Shown here one piece after another: positions 34,053-43,435 of a stretch of 64,000 nt of DNA. The translations under genes were made by a program, and so were the position numbers. Positions within the stretch are counted from its first letter, which is position 1; each line of letters begins with the position of its first letter. The DNA comes from Arcanobacterium haemolyticum DSM 20595 (GTDB lineage Bacteria > Actinomycetota > Actinomycetes > Actinomycetales > Actinomycetaceae), in assembly GCF_000092365.1 (NCBI RefSeq), contig NC_014218.1:1364001-1428000 (forward strand), written 5' to 3'. The notes beneath the pieces were generated by a model. It was given only the letters and a program-made list of their open reading frames with translations, did not search any database and had not been told where the DNA came from.

Positions 34053-34766
34053 TTACTTGTTTTCTTGCCCAGGCAACACTGCCCAGACAACATGGGTCCA
34101 TTGTCCGAATGCTGGGTGCGGTTTTTCACGTGCCATCATCGTGTGGAGTGGCATGTGAAAGATTTTCCCGGCGGACGGTTCATAGATAGTGAGTTGTGGT
34201 AGGCCGTTTGGCGTGTAGTTTTCTCCGGGGAGAACGCCGATGACGTGCCGTGGTACAGCTCCGCGGATTCCGTGACGCCCGTACCCGATGGAGTCGCCAG
34301 TGTAGAGCGCGGAGGGTTTTCCTGCCGCGGCAGCGTGGAATGCCCATTGGAGGGTGTTCCAGCCTGTTTCCGTTTCGTCACTGACGGGTAGGGATACGTA
34401 GGGTTGCCCTGGTTGGCTGAGTTCTTCGGCCAGTGCCCAGGGCGTGGTTCCCCATCGTTGTGGCCAGTAGTGGCGTTCGTGCATTCGTTCGTATGTATCG
34501 AGTTCTGCACGTTTGATGTCTGGCGTGGCGGAGATGCCGCAAAGTTGTTCGATTGTGAAGCCGTCGCGTACGAGCGCCGCTACTACCCCAACCATTGCGC
34601 CGCAGGTGCGCGGCGTAGTTTGGGTGAGGGGGCCGACGTCGATCCCATCACTCGCATATTCGTCAAGAACGTTACGATCGTTGCCAGTTAGCGGAGTGTA
34701 TGGGAAACTCACTGCTGTCTCCACGCGAGTGGAGACAGCAGCAAAGGCTGACAGGTTAAACGGCAT
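34053..34766 (-). CDS. Unknown protein, possible papain-fold cysteine hydrolase, coupled to deoA
   Basis: A 237-residue soluble protein that I do not recognise. Near residue 55 it reads QTTPRTCGAMVGVVAAL, a Gln-x5-Cys spacing followed by a helix as in papain-like enzymes. A later AVPRHVIGVLPG could supply the histidine, and IYEPSAGKI the third residue. These are pattern-level hints only. The ATG overlaps the deoA stop (TGATG), so expression is tied to thymidine phosphorylase. It sits between deoA and deoC. No signal peptide or membrane helix. Confidence 0.6.
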   Translation of the reverse strand: MPFNLSAFAAVSTRVETAVSFPYTPLTGNDRNVLDEYASDGIDVGPLTQTTPRTCGAMVGVVAALVRDGFTIEQLCGISATPDIKRAELDTYERMHERHYWPQRWGTTPWALAEELSQPGQPYVSLPVSDETETGWNTLQWAFHAAAAGKPSALYTGDSIGYGRHGIRGAVPRHVIGVLPGENYTPNGLPQLTIYEPSAGKIFHMPLHTMMAREKPHPAFGQWTHVVWAVLPGQENK

Positions 34767-36055
34767 CAGGAAATCCGGTCGAGAACAACGGATTCACGGG
34801 CTGTAAATTCGCCGCCGATTTCGATTCCACCGTTGAGGGATTCGAGGGCTCGTTCGATACGGGTGTCGTCGTCGGTGTGGAGGGTCATGAGCTTTTGACC
34901 TTTCTTGACTTCGTCGCCTGGCTTCGCAAACAGTTCGATTCCTGCTGCAAGCTGGACCGGCTCATCCTTGAATGCGCGGCCTGCACCGAGGCGCCAGGAA
35001 GCTACGCCTACGGAGAGTGCGTCGAGCTTGGAAAGCACGCCATCGGCTTCTGCAACCACGTCGTGGGTGTGCTTGGCAACTGGCATTGCGGCGTCTGGAT
35101 CTCCGCCTTGTGCTTCGATCATCGAACGCCATACGTCCATTGCACGTCCATCCTTGAGTGCCGCTTCGATGTCCGCATCTGGCTGACCTGCTGCGGTGAG
35201 CATTTCGCGTGCAAGTGCAAGGGTGAGTTCGACGACGTCAGCTGGGCCGCCACCGGCCAGGACTTCCACTGATTCTGCGACTTCCAGGCCGTTTCCGATC
35301 TTGAGGCCGAGTGGGGTGGACATGTCGGTGAGGAGAGCCGTTGTCTTCACGCCTGCATCAGTACCAAGATCAACCATGGTACGTGCGAGTTCTTGTGCCT
35401 TGGCAAGGTCCTTCATGAAGGCGCCGGAGCCAACCTTGACATCGAGTACGAGCGAGTGGGTGCCTTCAGCGATCTTCTTAGACATGATCGAGGATGCGAT
35501 GAGCGGGATGCAATCCACTGTTGAGGTGACATCACGCAGTGCGTATAGCTTCTTATCTGCTGGGGCAAGGCCGGAGCCTGCTGCACAGATAACAGCACCT
35601 GGGCCTTCAAGGCCAAGCTGGTGCATGATCTCTTCGTTGGAGAGAGCTGCACGCCAACCTGGGATAGCTTCAAGCTTATCGAGCGTACCGCCAGTGTGGC
35701 CGAGGCCACGGCCGGAGAGCTGCGGAACTGCCACGCCGTAGACTGCCACGAGTGGTGCGAGTGGGAGCGTAATCTTATCGCCTACGCCACCGGTGGAGTG
35801 TTTGTCTGCAGTGATGCGGCCCAGGCCGGAGAAATCCATCCGTTCGCCGGATTCGATCATGGCGTTGGTCCACTGGGAGATTTCTTCACGGTCCATGCCG
35901 TTGAGGAAGATGGCCATGGCAAGTGCTGCCATTTGTTCGTCACCAACAACTCCACGAGTGTAAGCATCGATGGTCCAGTCGATTTCTTCCTTGGTTAGCT
36001 TGGACTTGTCACGCTTGGAACGGATGACGTCAACGACGTCGAACTTTTCAGCCAT
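34766..36055 (-). CDS. deoA: Thymidine/pyrimidine-nucleoside phosphorylase
   Basis: A 429-residue enzyme with the family signature LSGRGLGHTGGTLDKLE near residue 115. The phosphate-binding HSTGGVGDKITL lies near residue 85, and DVKVGSGAF is further on. It releases thymine or uracil and (deoxy)ribose 1-phosphate. The ATG overlaps the cdd stop by one base (TAATG), and the next gene overlaps its own stop, so three genes are translationally chained. Confidence 0.95.
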   Translation of the reverse strand: MAEKFDVVDVIRSKRDKSKLTKEEIDWTIDAYTRGVVGDEQMAALAMAIFLNGMDREEISQWTNAMIESGERMDFSGLGRITADKHSTGGVGDKITLPLAPLVAVYGVAVPQLSGRGLGHTGGTLDKLEAIPGWRAALSNEEIMHQLGLEGPGAVICAAGSGLAPADKKLYALRDVTSTVDCIPLIASSIMSKKIAEGTHSLVLDVKVGSGAFMKDLAKAQELARTMVDLGTDAGVKTTALLTDMSTPLGLKIGNGLEVAESVEVLAGGGPADVVELTLALAREMLTAAGQPDADIEAALKDGRAMDVWRSMIEAQGGDPDAAMPVAKHTHDVVAEADGVLSKLDALSVGVASWRLGAGRAFKDEPVQLAAGIELFAKPGDEVKKGQKLMTLHTDDDTRIERALESLNGGIEIGGEFTARESVVLDRIS

Positions 36056-36525
36056 TACTTTTCCTTCGTCTTGTTTTCTTTGGTGGTGTCTTTCAATGCG
36101 TACGGGGTGTCAATTTTGATAAGGCTCGATTCGACTTGGGCTAGATCTGTTGGTCCGAATCCTTGCGGGAGAACCTCATCCATACGCATGATGCCGCTTG
36201 GCATAGTGACGAGCAGGTTTGGCCCGCCGTGTTCGTAGAGCAATTGGCGGCAACGCCCGCATGGCACGATTACTTCCCCATTGCCATTCACGCAATAGAA
36301 GGCAACGAGCCGGCCTCCGCCTGTTCGGTGGAGCATCGAAACTAACCCGTTTTCGGCGCATGTGCCTAAACCGGTGGATGCGTTTTCAACGTTGCATCCT
36401 GATACCAGACGGCCATCGTCTACCAGTGCCGCAGCGCCTACCGGATATCCGGAATATGGCGCGTATGCCGTATGCATAGCTTCAATCGCGAGCTCTCGGA
36501 GTTCGGCCCAATTAATCTCAGACAT
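36055..36525 (-). CDS. cdd: Cytidine deaminase
   Basis: A 156-residue zinc enzyme that turns (deoxy)cytidine into (deoxy)uridine. Active-site motifs: GCNVENAS with CAENG near residue 55, and PCGRCRQLLYE near residue 90. The C-terminus carries a charged tail (TTKENKTKEK) beyond the usual domain. RBS AAAGGAG. It feeds uridine to the phosphorylase encoded directly downstream. Confidence 0.95.
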   Translation of the reverse strand: MSEINWAELRELAIEAMHTAYAPYSGYPVGAAALVDDGRLVSGCNVENASTGLGTCAENGLVSMLHRTGGGRLVAFYCVNGNGEVIVPCGRCRQLLYEHGGPNLLVTMPSGIMRMDEVLPQGFGPTDLAQVESSLIKIDTPYALKDTTKENKTKEK

Positions 36526-36556
36526 TTCTCAACTCCTTTCTATGATTAATGAAGTA

Positions 36557-36583
36557 CGGTGGGCCGGCTTAGCCGGCCCACCG
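36557..36583. terminator. GC-rich hairpin inside the nucleoside operon
   Basis: 13-bp arms (36557-36569 and 36571-36583), GGTGGGCCGGC core, in the 70-base gap between the second permease and cdd. Without a T-run it may reduce or stabilise rather than stop transcription. Confidence 0.5.
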
Positions 36584-36595
36584 ATCCCCAAATTG

Positions 36596-37930
36596 TTACT
36601 TGATGTATGGAATGTTTTCTGCGGCTGGTGGCTTCGATTTACCAACGAAGCCGGCAACTGCGATCACGGTGATGATGTAAGGAATCATGTTCACAAGCTG
36701 TGATGGGATTCCACCGTGGAGGTTTGGCATGAGCAGCGCAACTGCCTTAGCGAAACCGAACATCCCAGCGGCGCCGAGTGCGCCAATTGGATGCCATTTA
36801 CCGAGGATCATTGCCGCCAACGCGATGTAGCCGTTTCCAGCAGACATGTTATCGGTGAAGGCAAGGCCCTGACCGATGGTGAAGAATGCACCACCGAGGC
36901 CGGCGATTGCGGAACCGAAGATCGTGTTGCGGATACGGGTGCGGTTCACGTTGATCCCCACGGTGTCTGCCGCACGTGGGTGTTCGCCACATGCGCGCAT
37001 GCGCAGGCCCCAACGGGAACGGTAGAGGAAGATGGTGAGCAGCGCGACTGCAACGTACATGATGTAGACCAGGATGGTCTGGTTGAACAGCATTGGGCCA
37101 ATAACTGGGATATCCGCCAGGAATGGGATACGCATGATTGGCAGCGAGTACTGGTTGGTGTTGAGCGATGCCGCGTTTTCGGACATGAGCGTTCCGTAGA
37201 AGAACGTTGTAAGACCGAGGCAGAGAACGTTGAGCACAACACCAACGATGATTTGGTCCACACCGTACTTGACGGAGAAAAGTGCCAGCAGAGACCCGAC
37301 GAACGCACCGGCCAGTGGTGCTGCCAAGAGGCCAACGTATGGAGTCTTGAAGAACGACGCGGCCATGACGCCGACGAACGCACCAACGAGGAGCTGGCCT
37401 TCAATTGCGATGTTGACAACGCCAACGTGTTCACACACAACACCGGAGAGAGCACCGAAGATCAGTGGCGTGGAGATTGCCACGGTGATCCCCAGTGTAG
37501 AGGTGAGAGTGATGGCGCCTGCGGAACCGCCGCCTGCGAGCAGGAGGAATCCGAAAATCGTGAGAACAGCAACCACGATGGTTGCAACGAAATCGAGTAC
37601 GCGGCCCATCTTGCCATAGCTGCCACGGCTGAGCGTGGAGACGATCGACCAGATAGTTGCGATAAGGATCAGTGCGAAGAATACCCAGAGGGTAGCAACG
37701 GCAGGGATCGTGATGTCTGGAATATCGATCGACGACGAGCGATCTTTCAGGCGCAACCGAGCGTCACCTGTTGCGGTGGTTGCGAAGAAGAGCGCGAGGA
37801 GAGTTGCCAAACCGTACGTGATTGGCATCTTCCAGGAGAGTTTACCCTTGACTTCGTGTTCGGCTTCGAGAACTTCTGGAAGTTCGACGTTCAGGGTTGG
37901 AGTCTTCTTAGAACGACGATTCTGAATCAT
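36596..37930 (-). CDS. Nucleoside-type ABC transporter permease (BmpC/NupQ-like)
   Basis: A 444-residue protein with about ten membrane helices after a 40-residue polar start. The region VCEHVGVVNIAIEGQLLVGAF-like sequence, and CGEHPRAADTVGINVNRTRIRN near residue 325, are typical of branched permeases paired with BMP-family binding proteins. It overlaps the first permease by four bases (ATGA) and has AAAGGAGG upstream. It forms the channel with the gene below for nucleoside import. Confidence 0.88.
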   Translation of the reverse strand: MIQNRRSKKTPTLNVELPEVLEAEHEVKGKLSWKMPITYGLATLLALFFATTATGDARLRLKDRSSSIDIPDITIPAVATLWVFFALILIATIWSIVSTLSRGSYGKMGRVLDFVATIVVAVLTIFGFLLLAGGGSAGAITLTSTLGITVAISTPLIFGALSGVVCEHVGVVNIAIEGQLLVGAFVGVMAASFFKTPYVGLLAAPLAGAFVGSLLALFSVKYGVDQIIVGVVLNVLCLGLTTFFYGTLMSENAASLNTNQYSLPIMRIPFLADIPVIGPMLFNQTILVYIMYVAVALLTIFLYRSRWGLRMRACGEHPRAADTVGINVNRTRIRNTIFGSAIAGLGGAFFTIGQGLAFTDNMSAGNGYIALAAMILGKWHPIGALGAAGMFGFAKAVALLMPNLHGGIPSQLVNMIPYIITVIAVAGFVGKSKPPAAENIPYIK

Positions 37931-39207
37931 GCCGTCTCCTCCTTTCCTGTTGAAGCATGCTCATCTGTGGCAGTGCCTTCTTCGCGCTTGATGGCGTGCG
38001 CACCGACTTTCTTCTGGGCAGCTGGCTGGGCTTCAGTCTTGCCGAGCGAGGCTGCGTATTCACGCAGACTCTTGCCATCTGGCTTTGGAAGGTGGAACAT
38101 CCACCGAACAAGTGCAGGAGCTGCGATGAAGAGGACGATAACGGATTCAAGAATAAGCACCATATCGATTGGCACACCCTGAGCCTGCATGGCGTAGCCG
38201 CCTGCCTTGAATGCGCCGAAGAGCAGACCTGAGAAGAAGATTCCCATTGGCTTGTTACGGCCAAGAAGTGCCACGGTAATCGCGTCGAAACCAACGGTTC
38301 CAGCAATACCGGACGTGACACCCTGGTGTGCCTGGTACATGGTGCCGAGGGCTTCGTTTGCACCGGCGATACCGGCGAAAATGCCTGACGTGACCATGGT
38401 GAGCGTGGTGACCTTAGCAATGGACATGCCTGCTGTACGGGCTGCGTGTGGGTTGGCACCAACTGCACGAACTTCGAAGCCAAACGTGGAGCGTTCCAAG
38501 ATCCACCAGTAAACGAACACTGCAACAACAGCAATGATGAAGCCCAAGTGGAGCTTGAATGGTGCTGGCAAGAGGGCCGGAAGTGCGGCAGTATCTTGCG
38601 CAACCGGAGTCACTGGGTTATTTTGACCAGGCTGGTGCCACGAATCAAGTGACAGAACGTAGGTGAGCGCGAGAGTTGCAACCGAGTTCAGCATGATGGT
38701 GACGATAACTTCGTTAGCACCAGTCTTTGCCTTCAAGTAACCCGCGATACCAGCGTAGAAACCACCAGCAGCAGCAGCTGCGATCAGTGCGACGAGGAGG
38801 TGGAGGCCGTATGGCAGATCAAGGGAAAAGGATACCCAGATAGCGGCGAGTGCACCGAAGATGATCTGGCCTGCGCCACCGATATTGAAGAGTCCAGCGC
38901 GGAAACCAAAGCCAAGGCCCAAACCTGCGAGAATCAGTGGGATTGCGAAGAAGATTGAATCCACCATTGGGCGCAGGGCGTATGAGAGGCCACGGTTCAG
39001 TGCAGATGCGTTGAAAATCGAGCCCTTAAACATTGCTGTGTAGGCATTTCCAACGGAGGCACCGGTGATAACGATCAGGATTGCACCGAGTGCAAACGCA
39101 ATGAGGACCGCGATAATACCAACGAGCCAGCCGGAACGAGGTGCAGAATGCACGAGTGCTTTTGCCCATTGGCCAGCACTAATCGGAGTAGTGTTTTTCT
39201 TACTCAT
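37927..39207 (-). CDS. Nucleoside-type ABC transporter permease (NupP-like)
   Basis: A 426-residue membrane protein with FRAGLFNIGGAGQIIFGALAA near residue 105, GANEVIVTIMLNS, and EVRAVGANPHAARTAGMS, the cytoplasmic coupling region of this family. The ATG at 39207 overlaps the ATPase stop (TGATG) with GGAAGG upstream. The C-terminal about 40 residues are polar. Confidence 0.9.
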   Translation of the reverse strand: MSKKNTTPISAGQWAKALVHSAPRSGWLVGIIAVLIAFALGAILIVITGASVGNAYTAMFKGSIFNASALNRGLSYALRPMVDSIFFAIPLILAGLGLGFGFRAGLFNIGGAGQIIFGALAAIWVSFSLDLPYGLHLLVALIAAAAAGGFYAGIAGYLKAKTGANEVIVTIMLNSVATLALTYVLSLDSWHQPGQNNPVTPVAQDTAALPALLPAPFKLHLGFIIAVVAVFVYWWILERSTFGFEVRAVGANPHAARTAGMSIAKVTTLTMVTSGIFAGIAGANEALGTMYQAHQGVTSGIAGTVGFDAITVALLGRNKPMGIFFSGLLFGAFKAGGYAMQAQGVPIDMVLILESVIVLFIAAPALVRWMFHLPKPDGKSLREYAASLGKTEAQPAAQKKVGAHAIKREEGTATDEHASTGKEETA

Positions 39208-40757
39208 CACATTGCGCCTTCCATGGTTGAAGATTGAGCAGCTGATGCAAGTGCTTCTTCTTGAGGCACACCAGCCATCATGAGGCCAAGAGCATCACGC
39301 GATGTATCTGCAGGAACAATACCGATGATTCGCCCGCGGTACATCACAGCAATGCGATCTGCGAGGGCAACAACTTCATCGAGTTCTGAGGAAACGAGCA
39401 ACACAGGGGTGCTTGCATCGCGTGCTTCGATAATGCGCTTGTGGATGAATTCGATCGAACCAACATCAACACCACGGGTTGGCTGGCTTGCAACAAACAG
39501 GCGCAGATCGCGCGAAAGTTCGCGTGCCACAACAACCTTCTGTGCGTTACCACCGGACAGAGTGGAGATCGGATCGCTGATACGGGTGATACGAATATCG
39601 AATTCTTCGACCTTTTCATCAGCGTTCGTGGAAACCACGTTTGGATGCATAGCCATACCGGAAGCGAACGGCTTGTTGAGGTACTGATCGAGGATAAGGT
39701 TTTCTGCGATAGAGAAGGAGGCGATCATGCCATCCTTGGATCGATCTTCTGGAACGAAGCCAATGCCATCGTCAATGTTCGTTCGTACGTGGCGGTTCTG
39801 GATTTCCTGCCCATCCAACGTAATTGTTCCGCTCGTGGTTTCAAGAAGGCCAAGAATTGCTTCCGCAAGTTCGGTCTGACCATTTCCTTGAACACCAGCA
39901 ACCGCAAGTACTTCACCACGTCGCAGTTCGAAGGAGACGTGATCCAAAAGCTTGGTACCGTTGTCATTCAGCATGGTGACATCGTTGAACGCCAAGCCCA
40001 CTTCACCAAGTTGTGGATCGTCCTTTTCGAGTTTAAGCATAACCGGACGGCCAACCATCTTGGTTGCCAGTTCGGCTTCAGATGACGTCGGGCTAGCTTC
40101 GCCAACCACTGCACCACGGCGAATAACGGTGATGTCATCCGCAACAGCACGCACTTCGCGCAACTTGTGGGTAATGAACACGATAGAGGTTCCAGAAGCC
40201 GCAAGTTGCTTCATGATGCCCATAAGTTCATCGGTTTCTTGTGGCGTCAACACTGCCGTTGGTTCGTCAAGAATTAAGATCTTCGCGTCGCGCGAAAGTG
40301 CTTTAACGATTTCCACGCGCTGCTGAGCACCAACTGGAAGATCTTCAATGTAAGCATCTGGATCAAGATCGAATCCGAAACGCTTGGACACGTCAATAAC
40401 GTTTTGGCGCGCCTTCTTAATATCGATAAGGCCAGCAGCGCCTGCAGGTTCGTAACCGAGCGCGACTGATTCAGCAACGGTAAAAACAGGAATCAGCATG
40501 AAGTGCTGATGGACCATGCCGATACCAGCAGCTACCGCGTCACCTGGCCCCTTGAAGGTGACTTTCTTACCGTCAAGTAGAATTTCTCCCTCGTCTGGAT
40601 CATAGAGACCATACAACACGTTCATGAGTGTTGATTTTCCGGCTCCATTTTCTCCAAGCAGAGCATGAATATGACCTTCTTCTACCACGAGGTCAATATG
40701 ATCATTAGCTACGAGAGGGCCAAACCTCTTCGTAATGCCCCTTAGCTCCAGCTTCAC
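39207..40757 (-). CDS. Nucleoside-type ABC transporter ATPase with two ATPase domains (NupO-like)
   Basis: A 516-residue protein with two ABC domains. The first has GENGAGKSTLMNVLYG near residue 38, LPVGAQQRVEIVKAL and ILILDEPTAVLTPQE. The second has GVQGNGQTELAEAILG near residue 285 and TLSGGNAQKVVVARELS near residue 405. A weak Walker A in the second copy is normal for this sugar/nucleoside-type subclass. The start is GTG at 40757 with AAAGGGG 6 bases upstream; a reading from 40817 has no such site. Confidence 0.92.
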   Translation of the reverse strand: MKLELRGITKRFGPLVANDHIDLVVEEGHIHALLGENGAGKSTLMNVLYGLYDPDEGEILLDGKKVTFKGPGDAVAAGIGMVHQHFMLIPVFTVAESVALGYEPAGAAGLIDIKKARQNVIDVSKRFGFDLDPDAYIEDLPVGAQQRVEIVKALSRDAKILILDEPTAVLTPQETDELMGIMKQLAASGTSIVFITHKLREVRAVADDITVIRRGAVVGEASPTSSEAELATKMVGRPVMLKLEKDDPQLGEVGLAFNDVTMLNDNGTKLLDHVSFELRRGEVLAVAGVQGNGQTELAEAILGLLETTSGTITLDGQEIQNRHVRTNIDDGIGFVPEDRSKDGMIASFSIAENLILDQYLNKPFASGMAMHPNVVSTNADEKVEEFDIRITRISDPISTLSGGNAQKVVVARELSRDLRLFVASQPTRGVDVGSIEFIHKRIIEARDASTPVLLVSSELDEVVALADRIAVMYRGRIIGIVPADTSRDALGLMMAGVPQEEALASAAQSSTMEGAM

Positions 40758-40879
40758 GCTGAACCCCTTTCGTTCCTCAGACCCTAGTATTTCTGAGTTT
40801 TGTGTATCAATAATCATACCCTGTAACCAGGGAATTTACCGATGCCAGAATTATACTTTTCGCTGCTAAAAATTAAGAG

Positions 40880-40917
40880 AGTGGGGATCTTACTCTTAGG
40901 CGAATAAGATCCCCACT
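40880..40917 (-). terminator. Terminator after the nucleoside-binding lipoprotein gene
   Basis: 13-bp arms (AGTGGGGATCTTA and its complement). In the leftward direction the hairpin is followed by a T-rich stretch. It separates the binding protein transcript from the ATPase operon downstream. Confidence 0.75.
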
Positions 40918-40951
40918 TCTTCAATCAACGCATGATGAGATGTTTGCGCGA

Positions 40952-42037
40952 TTAGTTAGCAGCAGGAGACTCAACCTTGAGATCGCCGGAAGCAATCTTC
41001 TCTTCGAGTTCCTTAACTTCGGACTTCAGATCGTCAGCAAGCTTCGAATCGAAATCGTGGAATGGAGCAAGGGAAACACCCTTGTTCTTGAGGGTGCCAA
41101 CGTATGGCTTGGTTTCGTACTTGCCACCCTTTGCACTTTCGATTGCGGCCTTGACGGATTCGCCGATACCCTTCATAACGGAGGTGATGACGATGTCCTT
41201 GTAATCTGCAGCAGATTCGTACCAATCGGAGTCAACACCGATCATGAAGACATTGCCAGCTTCCTTTGCAGCTGCTGCCGCACCGAGGCCGACTGGGCCT
41301 GCAACTGGCATGATGATGTCCGCACCCTGCTCAATGAACTGCTGAGCCTGGGACTTACCGAGGGACTGATCGTCGAAGGAGTTGGTGAAGGAGCCGTTCT
41401 GTGTTTCCTTGTCCCAACCGAGAACCTTGACGTTCTTACCCTTTGCTTCGTTGTATGCCTTCACGCCGTCAACGAAACCATCCATGAAGATGGTAACGGA
41501 AGGAATCTGAAGACCACCGAAGGTTGCAACGGTGCCGGACTTAGTTGCACCAGCGGCAACGTAGCCAGCAAGGAATGCTGCTTCCTGGGTGTTGAAGAGA
41601 AGTGCGCGGCCGTTTTTGAGTTCAACTGGCTTGCCATCCTTGTCAGTGAAGGCGGAATCGATAAGGCCGAAGTGGAGATCTGGGTTTTCTCCAGCTGCCT
41701 TCATGATTGCTGGTGCGAGCATGAAGCCAACGCCGATAACGAGCGAGCAGCCGTCATCGATCATGGTCTGAGTGTTTGGACCGAAGTCAGAATCGCCCTT
41801 TGATTCTGCGGTGTTAACGGCCACGCCGAATTCCTTTTCAGCAGCCTTGAGGCCGTTGAATGCGGATTCGTTGAAGGACTTATCGTCCCAGCCACCTGCG
41901 TCAGAGACGAGGCATGCCTTGAAGCCAGAGGCGTCAGCGGCGCCGCCTTCTGCCTTCTTGCCGTCAGTTCCGGAACATGCCGAAAGAGCCAATGTAGCTG
42001 CTGCTGCAACTGCAACAAAAGACTTGAATTTCTTCAC
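40952..42037 (-). CDS. BMP family nucleoside-binding lipoprotein
   Basis: A 361-residue lipoprotein. The signal peptide starts VKKFKSFVAVAAAATLALS and ends at the lipobox LSAC. LVSDAGGWDDKSFNESAFNGL is the hallmark of the Bmp/PnrA/Med family, which binds purine or pyrimidine nucleosides. GTG at 42037 has AGGAG upstream; a longer reading from 42130 lies in the leader. Its own promoter and terminator fit the usual excess of binding protein over transporter. Confidence 0.93.
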   Translation of the reverse strand: MKKFKSFVAVAAAATLALSACSGTDGKKAEGGAADASGFKACLVSDAGGWDDKSFNESAFNGLKAAEKEFGVAVNTAESKGDSDFGPNTQTMIDDGCSLVIGVGFMLAPAIMKAAGENPDLHFGLIDSAFTDKDGKPVELKNGRALLFNTQEAAFLAGYVAAGATKSGTVATFGGLQIPSVTIFMDGFVDGVKAYNEAKGKNVKVLGWDKETQNGSFTNSFDDQSLGKSQAQQFIEQGADIIMPVAGPVGLGAAAAAKEAGNVFMIGVDSDWYESAADYKDIVITSVMKGIGESVKAAIESAKGGKYETKPYVGTLKNKGVSLAPFHDFDSKLADDLKSEVKELEEKIASGDLKVESPAAN

Positions 42038-42304
42038 TAGTTTCTCCTGATCTAGTTTTCCAGTTTGGTGCCGTGCAGTCACCAAAACGGTTCGCCTATA
42101 AGAATAGGCGCGAATCCGGCAGTATGCCACCCAATAAGATGTTCCAGCTCACTTTTTGACGGTTTCGTAACCAAAACGTTATCTTCTATACGTTTTTAGT
42201 CAATTTACCAACGGTCGGAAACCACATGATGACTCAGATAACACTTTCACGTCTCACCATGCGGATTATTGGATCTTACCCTCTGAACACTTTTATCGAA
42301 TATG
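42038..42304 (-). promoter_or_regulatory. Leader and promoter region of the nucleoside-binding lipoprotein
   Basis: A 267-base gap with no gene. On the minus strand TTGACT followed about 16 bases later by TAACGT, around 42180-42203, is the best promoter candidate, giving a leader of roughly 130 bases. In the leader a 7-bp hairpin CGCCTAT/ATAGGCG lies at 42093-42110. I see no known riboswitch pattern. Confidence 0.4.
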
Positions 42305-43411
42305 TCAAACCAGCTCTTGCCGCCCTGCCCTCTTCAGCTGGTCCACGATCACTTTCACATCTTGCGCCGCGTCCTGTGCCGCAACCAGCACAGCATCGTC
42401 GGTATCCACCACGATAAGTCCAGAAACACCCACCAATGCCACTGCCCTATCATGCGTAATGACCAAGCAGTCTCGCGCCGATTGGGTAAGAACGGGTTGC
42501 GCTTCTTTCCCGTCATTTCCGCGCGCGATCACGCTTTCGTCAGGGTATTGCTGAGCCAAGACGTCTTTCACAGCGGCGAAATCTCCAACGTCAGTCCATC
42601 CCATATCCGCTGGTACAACCGCTACGCCACCTTCCGCAGCAAGTGGTTCAGCAATTGCGTGATCGATGGCGATTTTCTTGAGTCCCGGCCAGATTTCGTC
42701 CACAATCACGTCACGTTCTGGAGTATCCCATGCCCGGGCAATAGCCATGATTCCAGCGTGAAGTTCGGGTTGGTATCTCTGCAAAGCCGCAAGAAGCACG
42801 TCCGTTTGAGCAACAAACATTCCTGCATTCCACACGTATTTTCCGGTATTCACGTAGTGGGTTGCTGTCTCAAGATCCGGTTTTTCTAAAAACTCGCTAA
42901 CATGGCATACTCCAGACACGTCATCAAGTGGATCGCCGATACGTATGTATCCGAAGCCAGTTGCGGGCGATTCGGGCGTGATTCCGATTGTGGTGACGTA
43001 TCCGCGCATCGCTGATTCGATTGCCGTGGACACAGCCTGTGTAAAGGCTTCTGGTTGTGCGATCAGGTGATCGGCTGCGAACGATCCAACAACCACGTTG
43101 CCGTGCCGCTCACGTATCACCGCTGCAGCGAGTCCGATCGCAGCCATCGAATCGCGTGGGAGCGTTTCGGCAATAAATTGGGATTCGTTGAGTTGCGGTA
43201 ATTGCCGCACGACGCCGGGCATGTGCGTTGCGCCCGTCACCACCGTGACGTCGCTCCCCGCGATAGGCTCCAGCCGTTCCACGGTGAGTTGCAGCAAACT
43301 CTTGCCAGCACCCGTAAGATCTTTGAGGAATTTTGGCGATTTTTCCCGCGATACCGGCCATAGTCGTGTACCGGCTCCACCTGCTGGGATGATTGCGTGC
43401 ATTCGGTTCAT
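42305..43411 (-). CDS. manC: Mannose-1-phosphate guanylyltransferase
   Basis: A 368-residue nucleotidyltransferase making GDP-mannose from mannose 1-phosphate and GTP. N-terminal PAGGAGTRLWPVSREKSPK is the signature, with VGSFAADHLI, FLEKPD and YVWNAGMF further on. It lacks the C-terminal isomerase domain of the bifunctional enzymes. GDP-mannose feeds cell-envelope glycans. Two ATG codons lie 9 bases apart; the first is used here. Confidence 0.92.
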   Translation of the reverse strand: MNRMHAIIPAGGAGTRLWPVSREKSPKFLKDLTGAGKSLLQLTVERLEPIAGSDVTVVTGATHMPGVVRQLPQLNESQFIAETLPRDSMAAIGLAAAVIRERHGNVVVGSFAADHLIAQPEAFTQAVSTAIESAMRGYVTTIGITPESPATGFGYIRIGDPLDDVSGVCHVSEFLEKPDLETATHYVNTGKYVWNAGMFVAQTDVLLAALQRYQPELHAGIMAIARAWDTPERDVIVDEIWPGLKKIAIDHAIAEPLAAEGGVAVVPADMGWTDVGDFAAVKDVLAQQYPDESVIARGNDGKEAQPVLTQSARDCLVITHDRAVALVGVSGLIVVDTDDAVLVAAQDAAQDVKVIVDQLKRAGRQELV

Positions 43412-43435
43412 GGCTCCCCGTTTCCTGGTGCTGGT

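Noticed and set aside
36716-38182. Open reading frame of 488 codons opposite the two permease genes
   Set aside because: It is the antisense of two membrane proteins, giving an implausible Glu/Cys/His-rich product that spans the junction of the real genes.
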